A DNA stretch of 5,493 bases, taken from contig JANXOO010000325.1 in the NCBI GenBank assembly GCA_025353525.1, forward strand, positions 1 to 5,493, in the 5' to 3' direction. A program made the position numbers and the translations under genes. The DNA comes from Schlesneria sp. (GTDB lineage: Bacteria; Planctomycetota; Planctomycetia; Planctomycetales; Planctomycetaceae). A model generated the notes under the pieces. The model saw only the letters and a list, made by a program, of their open reading frames with translations, did not search any database and was not told the DNA's origin. Positions 1 through 5,493 of this stretch are shown here, piece after piece (positions within the stretch are counted from its first letter, which is position 1; every line of letters begins with the position of its first letter).

Positions 1-952
1 TTGGATTTCCATGATCCTGAAGATAGATCGGTCCGGGTTCAGGCCCTTCGGCGACTGGAGCGGCCCGAGTTGCTTTGGGAACAGCCACATTGGTGTGAAT
101 GATGACGCCATTGTGCTGGACGGTCATTCGTGCGTCATCGGTCTTCTTGCCGTCGGCTGCGAATTTGGCGGCCGTGAAATCAATATCGTATGTCTGCCAT
201 GTCAGCGGCGGAAAGCACATATTAACATCCGGCTTTTTGACCTCATAAATCCCGCCGCATTCATTGTTTTCGCCGGTCAGACCGAATGAATCGAGAATTT
301 GCACCTCGTATCGCCCTTGCGAATAGCAACCGCTATTTCCGCGGCCCTGACCTCGTTCGTTGGGGGCGTACGACAGCAGAAATTCAAGATGCAGCGAGTA
401 ATTCTGAAAGGTTCGCTTGCTGGTGACCCCTTGAATCAGAAGGTCGCCGTCGAGTTTGCCTCCGACAAAATTATCAGACGATGTTCCGTCGAACAGAACA
501 ATCGCCCCCGCTGGCGGTTTTTCACCCAGCGTCGGACTCTTTCGAGTCGTCTTTTTGCACTCGCCGATCAAGCCGCCTCCAGTATCCCGAATCGTAATCA
601 CGTCGCCCTGAATGCGAACATCCGCCTCCGTCGTTAACATCAGCGCACCATCCTTGATCGCTCCTTCACTGCGAATCGCTTCGACTCCGGTCCAACCATC
701 GCCGGGCAAGCCGCCAAAATACCCGACACCGAGAAAGTTTCCGCTGCCCTGCGCGACCAGTTGGATGCCAAGTTTAATCATCACGCCGTCGCGGTTGATT
801 TCGCCGATGTATTCGCCCTGATATGCGAAGTCGGAATCGGCTTTCCTGGGATCCAGCACCGCATTCCCTTGCGCGAAGCATGCCTGGCCCAAACCGGACA
901 GCATCGCGGCTGACAAACAACAGATCCGGATCAACCAACGATTCGTACACAT
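1..952 (-). CDS. Secreted 3-keto-disaccharide hydrolase (DUF1080) domain protein, 3' end cut by window edge
   Basis: An open frame runs from ATG at 952 to the window edge (317 codons visible) with no stop. The start is supported by AAGGA seven bases upstream and by an immediate signal peptide: Arg5/Arg9, a hydrophobic stretch at about residues 10-22, and likely cleavage after Ala27 (CFA|QG). Residues about 40-135 form an extra glycine-rich domain (FAYQGEYIGEI, then GGLPGDGW) that I associate with planctomycete members of this family. The DUF1080/laminin-G-like domain starts at about residue 149 (AIVLFDGTSSDNF), continues through FQNYSLHLEF, RGNSGCYSQGRYEVQILDSFG and CGGIYEVKKP, and reaches GPIYLQDHGNP. 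That last motif normally lies near the C-terminus, so probably only about 10-20 residues are missing. Family members act on 3-keto-glycosides or related glycans outside the cytoplasm; the substrate here cannot be read from sequence. A lipoprotein is unlikely because Cys25 lacks a lipobox. Family assignment is firm, substrate is unknown. Confidence 0.9.
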   Translation of the reverse strand, partial: MCTNRWLIRICCLSAAMLSGLGQACFAQGNAVLDPRKADSDFAYQGEYIGEINRDGVMIKLGIQLVAQGSGNFLGVGYFGGLPGDGWTGVEAIRSEGAIKDGALMLTTEADVRIQGDVITIRDTGGGLIGECKKTTRKSPTLGEKPPAGAIVLFDGTSSDNFVGGKLDGDLLIQGVTSKRTFQNYSLHLEFLLSYAPNERGQGRGNSGCYSQGRYEVQILDSFGLTGENNECGGIYEVKKPDVNMCFPPLTWQTYDIDFTAAKFAADGKKTDDARMTVQHNGVIIHTNVAVPKATRAAPVAEGPEPGPIYLQDHGNP

Positions 953-959
953 GAAACAA

Positions 960-964
960 TCCTT
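960..964 (-). promoter_or_regulatory. Ribosome binding site of the DUF1080 gene
   Basis: AAGGA on the minus strand, separated by seven bases (953-959) from the ATG at 950-952. It supports this ATG over the TTG at 957-959, which opens a different frame that lacks the family motifs and soon ends. Confidence 0.7.
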
Positions 965-1174
965 ACGGCATTTTGGAACCAGAATACCCGTCAGTTCTAT
1001 CCTCAATGCACTCGCCAATCCAGTTCTCGCCCTGATTTTGAATGCGAGTCGCCGCAGAAACCGGGACCGATTGAATACGATTTTATCGATTTGTCCGGGA
1101 TTGCATCGCAGTGAGCGGAATCAGACGCGGGTCCGAATGCCGTGTGACCGGGCTGTTTTCCGGATTCAACGTTA

Positions 1175-1198
1175 CGTATTTTCATGATCCTGAATACG
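1175..1198. repeat. Short inverted repeat, CGTATT / AATACG
   Basis: CGTATT (1175-1180) is the reverse complement of AATACG (1193-1198). A G-T pair could extend the six-base arms by one, and the 12-base spacer contains the palindrome TCATGA. It lies about 160 bases upstream of the glgX start and 220 bases upstream of the DUF1080 start, so it could be an operator for either gene. It has no T-run and is not a terminator. A match this short can arise by chance. Confidence 0.25.
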
Positions 1199-1235
1199 CG
1201 AACTGCCAGTGACTTTTCCGGTTCTGTTTGTTTCG

Positions 1236-1241
1236 TAGAAT
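1236..1241 (+). promoter_or_regulatory. Possible -10 element (TAGAAT) upstream of glgX
   Basis: TAGAAT matches the sigma-70 -10 consensus at five of six positions and lies about 118 bases before the glgX ATG. No TTGACA-like -35 sits 16-18 bases upstream; that stretch is T-rich (CTTTTC, TTTTCC). This is a weak candidate only. Confidence 0.2.
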
Positions 1242-1345
1242 GAAAGCCTTGCGAAGTTACCTTTTTCAGCCGGTGACTTTTCAATTGCCGGTCGCCTCAA
1301 ACGAAGCAGGGGCACGGTCCGATTTGGTCGAGGCTTTTTTGTTTC

Positions 1346-1351
1346 AAAGGA
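1346..1351 (+). promoter_or_regulatory. Ribosome binding site of glgX
   Basis: AAAGGA with seven bases to the ATG at 1359. This fixes the glgX start, which also gives an N-terminus (MRVWPGHPYPLGAVWDG) typical of GlgX proteins. Confidence 0.75.
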
Positions 1352-1358
1352 TTTCACG

Positions 1359-3482
1359 ATGCGCGTTTGGCCGGGTCATCCGTATCCGCTGGGAGCCGTT
1401 TGGGACGGAGCAGGCGTCAACATAGCGTTGTTTTCAGGCAATGCTACAAAAGTCGAGCTGTGTTTGTTCGATTCACCGGACGATCAAAAGGAAAGTCTGC
1501 GGATTGAATTGACCGAACGAACGTACAACGTCTTCCACGGTTACTTCCCCGACCTGAGGCCGGGAACTCTTTACGGATTCCGTGTGACTGGTCCGTATGA
1601 TCCGCTGCGTGGATTGAGATTCAATCCGAACAAGCTGTTGTTCGACCCTTACGCGAGAGCCGTCGGTCGACCTCTGAAATGGGATGAGTCGCTGTTCGGC
1701 TATCGTATTGGTGACGAATCCCGGGATCTGTCATTCGATGATCGCGATTCAGCTCCGTTCGCTCCGCTGGGCCTGATTGTTGATACCGCCTTCACGTGGG
1801 GAAACGACCGTCGTCCCGAAATTCCCTGGGAACGAACTGTCATCTACGAAATGCACGTCAGAGGTTTCACCAAACTGATGACCGAAGTTCCCGAAAAACT
1901 GCGCGGCACCTATGCGGGATTGGCAAGCCCCCAGGCGATTGAATACCTGAAACGTCTGGGGGTGACCGCTGTCGAATTGTTGCCCATTCATGCGCATATT
2001 GACGAGCACTTTCTGACCGAACAGCAGCGGGTCAACTACTGGGGCTACAATTCGCTCGGATTCTTTGCACCGGAACCTCGGTACGGCGCGTCGCACGATC
2101 CGGAACTGATCGCACACGAATTCAAATCAATGGTTCGCACGCTTCATGCGGCGGGGATCGAAGTCATTCTCGATGTCGTCTACAACCATACCGGGGAAGG
2201 AAACGAGCAGGGGCCGACGCTGTCGTGGCGGGGAATCGATAACACCAGCTATTATCTTCTGAACGACGAAAATCGACGCTATTACACCGATTTCACCGGC
2301 TGCGGGAATTCTCTGTTTGTGCGGCATCCGCGAGTGCTTCAATTGTTGATGGACAGTCTAAGATACTGGGTGACGGAGATGCATGTCGACGGGTTCCGGT
2401 TTGATTTGGCCAGCACCCTTGCCCGGCAGTTTCATAGCGTCGACCGGATGAGCGGTTTTTTTAACGTCATCCATCAGGACCCGATTCTCTCGCAAGTCAA
2501 ACTGATTGCCGAACCGTGGGATGTTGGCGAAGGGGGCTATCAGTCGGGCAAATTTCCGGTCATCTGGACCGAATGGAACGGGAAGTATCGTGATTGCGTA
2601 CGACGGTTCTGGAAAGGCGACGCCGGAACGATCGGCGAAATGGCGACGCGGCTGGCGGGCAGCAGCGACCTTTACGAAGACAATGGCCGAAAACCATCGG
2701 CCAGCATTAATTTCATCACCTGTCATGACGGGTTCACGCTATGGGATCTCGCCAGCTATAATAAAAAGCACAACGAAGCGAATGGCGAAGCGAATCGGGA
2801 CGGAAACGACAACAATCTTAGCTGGAATTGCGGTTTCGAAGGCCCTTCCGACGATCCGGTGATTTTGGCTCTTCGTGAACGTCAACAGCGGAATTTTCTT
2901 GCGTCGCTGTTCGTCTCGCAAGGCGTTCCCATGTTGCAAGCAGGTGACGAGCGTGGGCATTCAGCGCAGGGAAACAATAACTGCTACTCACAGGATAATT
3001 TTCTGTCGTGGTTGAGTTGGGACCTTCAGCCTGGTCAGCGATCACAGCTTGATTTCGTCCGGCGGCTGATCGAGATCCGGCGAGAACAACCGGCTTTGTC
3101 GCGGCGGCGTTTTTTCGAGAGTTCGGTTCAGGGTGACGATGTCGACGACATTTATTGGCTCGACAGTAACGGCCAGCGAATGTCGGCCGAGGCGTGGGAT
3201 GATCCCCTGAAACGTTCGCTCGGCATGCTGCTGCTTGGACATTGCAGTCAGATCGATGAGCAGGGTGCGTGTATCATCGGAGACAACTTGCTCGTCCTGA
3301 TGAACGCCGACAGTAAGGCAGTCTCTTTCGCGATGCCGCGATCGGTCCAACGATTCCGGATGTTCGAGCGACTGTTCGACACATTCGACGGAGACATTTC
3401 AATCGTCCCGTGCGATCCGACGCAACCCTATCCACTGCGTCCGTGGAGTATGGCATTGTTTCGGAATAAAGTCGGACATTGA
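1359..3482 (+). CDS. glgX: Glycogen debranching enzyme GlgX (GH13, isoamylase type)
   Basis: A complete 707-residue protein that hydrolyses alpha-1,6 branch linkages in glycogen or phosphorylase-limit dextrin in the cytoplasm; E. coli GlgX is 657 residues and archaeal TreX a little over 700. An N-terminal CBM48 module (about residues 8-95) leads into the signature GPYDPLRG..FNPNKLLFDPYARA (78-101). The GH13 barrel contains YEMHVRGFT (163-171), GTYAGL (183-188) and NYWGYNSLGFFAPEPRY (226-242). All four catalytic regions are intact: DVVYNH (Asp272, Asn276, His277), GFRFD (nucleophile Asp349), AEPWD (acid/base Glu385) and CHD (His456, Asp457). The 36- and 72-residue spacing of the catalytic triad matches E. 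coli Asp336/Glu371/Asp443 closely. The C-terminal beta domain ends with RPWSMALFRNK. The gene is alone on its strand here, with no other glg gene in view, and it ends 20 bases from the convergent mutY stop. Confidence 0.95.
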   Translation: MRVWPGHPYPLGAVWDGAGVNIALFSGNATKVELCLFDSPDDQKESLRIELTERTYNVFHGYFPDLRPGTLYGFRVTGPYDPLRGLRFNPNKLLFDPYARAVGRPLKWDESLFGYRIGDESRDLSFDDRDSAPFAPLGLIVDTAFTWGNDRRPEIPWERTVIYEMHVRGFTKLMTEVPEKLRGTYAGLASPQAIEYLKRLGVTAVELLPIHAHIDEHFLTEQQRVNYWGYNSLGFFAPEPRYGASHDPELIAHEFKSMVRTLHAAGIEVILDVVYNHTGEGNEQGPTLSWRGIDNTSYYLLNDENRRYYTDFTGCGNSLFVRHPRVLQLLMDSLRYWVTEMHVDGFRFDLASTLARQFHSVDRMSGFFNVIHQDPILSQVKLIAEPWDVGEGGYQSGKFPVIWTEWNGKYRDCVRRFWKGDAGTIGEMATRLAGSSDLYEDNGRKPSASINFITCHDGFTLWDLASYNKKHNEANGEANRDGNDNNLSWNCGFEGPSDDPVILALRERQQRNFLASLFVSQGVPMLQAGDERGHSAQGNNNCYSQDNFLSWLSWDLQPGQRSQLDFVRRLIEIRREQPALSRRRFFESSVQGDDVDDIYWLDSNGQRMSAEAWDDPLKRSLGMLLLGHCSQIDEQGACIIGDNLLVLMNADSKAVSFAMPRSVQRFRMFERLFDTFDGDISIVPCDPTQPYPLRPWSMALFRNKVGH

Positions 3483-3502
3483 CGCGTGCCCGTACAAAAT
3501 CG

Positions 3503-4576
3503 TCACATCGAATCGCGTTGCAGCAGTTCGGCGAATCGACGGCCCGTGACTGACAACGGATACTTTTGAAAGTCGGCAGGTTTGACCCACTTCCAATCGT
3601 TTCCAGACTTCAGTCGACCATCCTGCCTGATTGCGGTGATGCACTTCAACGTGATCCGGTATCGTGTGACAGCGTGCTTCAGTTCGGCAATCTGAGAGCC
3701 ACATTCGATAATCAGCCCCGTTCGTTCGCGCACGGTATCGGTCAGGTGTGCTGTGTCAACCGATTTCGAGTCGCCGGCAATTTCGAACCGGAGAAAGTCC
3801 CACAGACCTGCCCAGCGTTCATTCAGAGGACATCGTCGCAAGAGGTATTTCGGTCCACGACGGATTGCGATGGAAACCTCGGTGATCGCAGTCATCACTT
3901 TCTTCGATTTCTGTTGCGGTACGACCGATTGCGTACCATCACGAAAGGCATGGCAGTGTGCACTGACAGGGCAAATGCCACAGCGGGGTTCTTTGGGGAT
4001 GCAGACAGTCGCTCCCAATTCCATCAACGCCTGATTCAATCGGCCGGGCCCCGTCTTCGGCAGAACTGCTTCGGCAAATGTCCAGAGAACCTTCTGTCCG
4101 ACACTCGACCGGGGATCGCTCTGGTACCCGAGGAGTCGACAGTACAGTCGGAGCGTATTCGCCTCGACGATCGGGGCAGGAATATCGAAAGCAAACGACG
4201 CGATTGCACCGGCGGTATAGCGCCCGATCCCCGGCAATGTTTGAAGAACTTCAATGTCGGATGGAAACTGCCCGTGATGTTTTTCGACGACCGCTTTCGC
4301 AGCACGCAAAAGGTTTTTAGCCCGGCTGTAATAACCAAGCCCCTCCCACAACCGAAGAACGTTCGTTTCGTCAGCCGCCGCAAGGGCATCGACGGACGGG
4401 AATCGGGCCAAAAACCGCTCGAAGTACGGGATGACGGCTACAACGGTCGTCTGCTGCAGCATGATCTCGCTGATCCAGATCCGATAGGGATCGTGGGTTC
4501 GTCGCCACGGTAGATCCCTGGCGCTGTCCGCGTACCACGCCAGCAATTTGCGGTGAAACGTCGGAAAGTTCTTCAT
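3503..4576 (-). CDS. mutY: A/G-specific adenine DNA glycosylase MutY, with variant catalytic and 8-oxoG-sensing residues
   Basis: A base-excision repair enzyme of the HhH-GPD superfamily; the family removes adenine mispaired with 8-oxoguanine. With the ATG at 4576 the protein has 357 residues and E. coli numbering falls into register: LPWR (22-25), SEIMLQQTTV with catalytic Glu37, GLGYYSRARN-like GLGYYSRAKNL, helix-hairpin-helix LPGIGRYTAGAIASFAF (114-130), and a complete C-x6-C-x2-C-x5-C iron-sulfur motif (Cys192, 199, 202, 208). A NUDIX-like C-terminal domain follows from about residue 228 (ITEVSIAIRRG, LLRRCPLNERWAGLWDF). Odd points: the catalytic LDGN motif reads VEAN, placing Glu at position 138 instead of Asp; QQTQV reads QQTTV; and the FSH loop reads V-T-R (303-305). 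An in-frame TTG at 4579 is an alternative start, but ATG overlaps the upstream stop as TGATG, suggesting translational coupling. Endonuclease III is excluded by the length and the C-terminal domain. Confidence 0.92.
   Translation of the reverse strand: MKNFPTFHRKLLAWYADSARDLPWRRTHDPYRIWISEIMLQQTTVVAVIPYFERFLARFPSVDALAAADETNVLRLWEGLGYYSRAKNLLRAAKAVVEKHHGQFPSDIEVLQTLPGIGRYTAGAIASFAFDIPAPIVEANTLRLYCRLLGYQSDPRSSVGQKVLWTFAEAVLPKTGPGRLNQALMELGATVCIPKEPRCGICPVSAHCHAFRDGTQSVVPQQKSKKVMTAITEVSIAIRRGPKYLLRRCPLNERWAGLWDFLRFEIAGDSKSVDTAHLTDTVRERTGLIIECGSQIAELKHAVTRYRITLKCITAIRQDGRLKSGNDWKWVKPADFQKYPLSVTGRRFAELLQRDSM
3953..4003 (-). other. [4Fe-4S] cluster motif of MutY
   Basis: Codons for Cys192, Cys199, Cys202 and Cys208 (CIPKEPRCGICPVSAHC) give the canonical C-x6-C-x2-C-x5-C spacing of MutY and Nth enzymes, at the same residue numbers as in E. 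coli MutY. The intact motif argues that the gene encodes a folded enzyme and not a decaying copy. Confidence 0.85.
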
Positions 4577-4578
4577 CA
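4574..4578 (-). promoter_or_regulatory. Stop/start overlap TGATG coupling the export gene to mutY
   Basis: On the minus strand the export gene ends with TGA at 4578-4576, and the mutY ATG uses the same A at 4576. Upstream there is only a weak purine run (AAAAAGAA) and no strong Shine-Dalgarno sequence. Re-initiation by ribosomes finishing the upstream gene is therefore the likely route to mutY translation. The two genes are probably one operon, whose promoter lies beyond the right edge. Confidence 0.65.
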
Positions 4579-5493
4579 ATTCTTTTTGTTCAACTGTTGC
4601 GAGAAGACGCCGAAGAGTACTCCTTCTAACAGATGGCGTTCGACGAATGCCGCCATCGCTTCCAGAGGAGTATATTGCAGATAGATGTAATCGCCAGGCT
4701 GAATGAAAATTCGCTCGGACTGGTCGCTGCGAGCCTGGTAGATGTCTACCTTGATCGGAACTTCGCCCCCTTCAGGTAACTTCCTGATCACCACGACGTT
4801 ACTCGGGCTGATCGTGACATCGCTGTTGAGTGCTGAAACTCCTCCGATTTGTCGTGCTGCCCCTGACGTTCCCGTACGTGACGAGGCAATCGAGAGTGCT
4901 TGCAAGATGTCCAGGTCGTAGTCACGAGGAAGGGTGAACTGGCCGCCGCCAAGTAACCCACCGGTGAAAAAGACCTCGGTGTCCCGGGATTCAATAAATA
5001 CGATGTCTCCGTCGTGAAGGATCACATCTTCTTTTTTGATATCAATATGTTCGTCAGGGCCAAGCCGAATCGGGATCCGGATGATTTGCGTTCCGGGGTT
5101 CGCACCGGGATTGTATGTCACGCCGCCGCCATATTGTGGTTCGTTGTCCAGCGATTCGCCGTGCGAACCGAAGGAAGGCAAATCTTCCTGACCTTGCTGG
5201 TTGTGTTGAGGAATCGAATATCCCGGCGCCGGTACAACATTTCCGCTGTTCTGGCTGTCATCGTAAGGCGTTTGGTCATAAGGGGATTGATCGTAGAGTG
5301 ATCGGGTCGTTGGTAGCCCGGAAGATTGAGACTTCCATGCGGGCGGTCCTGACCCATTGCCCGGCGACTGATTTTCTGGCTGGCGGCCATACGTTGGCAC
5401 CGGAGAGGGTGGCAATTGCTGACCCTGATTCTGCTGCTGCCCAGAATACTGCTGTTGCCCTGAATACTGCTGTTGTTGGGAGTACTGTTGTTG
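4576..5493 (-). CDS. Polysaccharide biosynthesis/export protein with SLBB domain (Wza-like), N-terminus beyond window edge
   Basis: The frame is open from the right edge to TGA at 4578-4576, giving 305 visible residues. From the visible N-terminus: a Gln-rich repeat (residues 1-26, QQQYSG type), a Pro/Ser/Gln/Asn-rich linker to about residue 120 that includes YDQSPYDQTPYDD (67-79), then folded sequence. HIDIKKEDVILHDGDIVFIES and VFFTGGLLGGGQFTLP (174-189) resemble an SLBB beta-grasp domain. A second strand-rich part ends IFIQPGDYIYLQYTP (262-276), the usual 'PGD.I.V' ending of these proteins. The C-terminal stretch LEAMAAFVERHLLEGVLFGVFSQQL (277-301) reads as an amphipathic or hydrophobic helix; by analogy with Wza it might sit in the outer membrane, which is inference. 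Family members form the outer-membrane or periplasmic channel for capsule or exopolysaccharide export. The signal peptide and Poly_export domain should lie upstream. Any TTG or ATG inside the visible part is internal to the gene. Confidence 0.85.
   Translation of the reverse strand, partial: QQQYSQQQQYSGQQQYSGQQQNQGQQLPPSPVPTYGRQPENQSPGNGSGPPAWKSQSSGLPTTRSLYDQSPYDQTPYDDSQNSGNVVPAPGYSIPQHNQQGQEDLPSFGSHGESLDNEPQYGGGVTYNPGANPGTQIIRIPIRLGPDEHIDIKKEDVILHDGDIVFIESRDTEVFFTGGLLGGGQFTLPRDYDLDILQALSIASSRTGTSGAARQIGGVSALNSDVTISPSNVVVIRKLPEGGEVPIKVDIYQARSDQSERIFIQPGDYIYLQYTPLEAMAAFVERHLLEGVLFGVFSQQLNKKN
5257..5295 (-). repeat. Three-copy YDQ(S/T)P peptide repeat
   Basis: The codons give YDQSP, YDQTP, YDD. 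The copies differ at several synonymous positions (TAC/TAT, GAT/GAC, CAA, CCT), so the repeat is clearer in protein than in DNA and is older or more constrained than the Gln-rich array upstream in the same gene. It lies in the disordered linker. Confidence 0.6.
5422..5493 (-). repeat. 18/21-base tandem repeat encoding Gln-Gln-Gln-Tyr-Ser-Gly units
   Basis: Read on the minus strand, consecutive units encode QQQYS (5493-5479), QQQQYSG (5478-5458), QQQYSG (5457-5440) and a degenerate QQQNQG (5439-5422). The DNA units are nearly identical (CAACAGCAGTATTC plus variants), pointing to recent tandem duplication or slippage. The array continues off the right edge, so its total copy number is unknown. 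Confidence 0.75.

Larger units (their letters stand above)
953..1358. other. Divergent intergenic region, no gene seen
   Basis: About 400 bases separate the divergent DUF1080 and glgX starts. Short open frames on both strands show no recognisable protein motif, and no tRNA or known riboswitch is apparent. What can be seen: the Shine-Dalgarno sequences of both genes; a TAGAAT at 1236-1241 that could be a -10 element for glgX but has no good -35 partner; a small inverted repeat at 1175-1198; a 10-base direct repeat (GTGACTTTTC at 1209-1218 and 1273-1282); and a T6 run at 1335-1340 preceded by GAGGC that can pair with GCCTC at 1294-1298. Promoters for both genes must lie here or overlap it, but I cannot place either with confidence. 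Confidence 0.6.

Noticed and set aside
11..637. Plus-strand open frames at the left end
   Set aside because: They are antisense to the DUF1080 gene, whose minus-strand translation carries a signal peptide and clear family motifs.
874..882. Lipoprotein cysteine (Cys25) in the DUF1080 signal peptide
   Set aside because: The preceding residues (GQA) do not form a lipobox; ordinary cleavage after Ala27 fits better.
774..959. Minus-strand frame starting at TTG 959
   Set aside because: It is out of frame with the DUF1080 protein, is Arg-rich without motifs, and the ATG at 952 has the better-spaced AAGGA and a signal peptide.
1228..1425. Small plus-strand open frame overlapping the glgX start
   Set aside because: It overlaps glgX in another frame, has no motif, and glgX has its own well-placed ribosome binding site.
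3480..3505. Bidirectional terminator between glgX and mutY
   Set aside because: The arms are only five bases with a 16-base loop and no T-run, and they are mostly explained by the two stop codons.
3566..4513. Long plus-strand open frame (315 codons) opposite mutY
   Set aside because: It shows no recognisable domain and lies antisense to a gene whose minus-strand product matches MutY motif by motif.
4577..4579. TTG at 4579 as the mutY start
   Set aside because: The adjacent ATG at 4576 gives the TGATG overlap and exact E. coli residue numbering. The TTG cannot be strictly excluded.
5413..5415. TTG at 5415 as the start of the export protein
   Set aside because: The frame stays open to the window edge through a coherent Gln-rich repeat, there is no signal peptide at this point, and the family needs an upstream Poly_export domain.

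Overview
The window looks like chromosomal DNA of a member of the Planctomycetota. This is inferred from protein style, not from a marker gene. Supporting points are a secreted 3-keto-disaccharide hydrolase (DUF1080) protein with the extra N-terminal domain I associate with planctomycete members, an SLBB-type polysaccharide export protein with a 'TGGLLGGGQ(F)TLPRDYDLD' core that I also recall from that phylum, and moderately GC-rich DNA with loosely clustered, unrelated genes. No mobile element, CRISPR array, tRNA or rRNA gene was seen.

Layout. (1) Positions 1-952, minus strand: the first 317 residues of a secreted DUF1080 protein, cut by the left edge close to its natural end. (2) Positions 953-1358: a gene-free divergent intergenic region, holding the ribosome binding sites of both flanking genes and some weak structure. 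(3) Positions 1359-3482, plus strand: a complete glycogen debranching enzyme, GlgX (GH13 with N-terminal CBM48), with all catalytic motifs intact. (4) Positions 3503-4576, minus strand: a complete MutY-type adenine DNA glycosylase, convergent with glgX across only 20 bases. (5) Positions 4576-5493, minus strand: the C-terminal 305 residues of a polysaccharide biosynthesis/export protein, which runs off the right edge through a glutamine-rich repeat. Its stop codon overlaps the mutY start (TGATG), so the two are probably co-transcribed and translationally coupled.

How they fit together. Three of the four genes concern carbohydrate: extracellular or periplasmic glycan cleavage, intracellular glycogen turnover and polysaccharide export. 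They lie in three transcription units and do not form an obvious pathway. mutY is a DNA-repair gene that appears to ride on the export-gene transcript.

I found no convincing undescribed system. The observation most worth checking is the MutY protein. Its [4Fe-4S] cysteines and catalytic Glu37 are intact and match E. coli numbering exactly, but the catalytic Asp138 position is Glu and the 8-oxoguanine-sensing F-S-H loop reads V-T-R.
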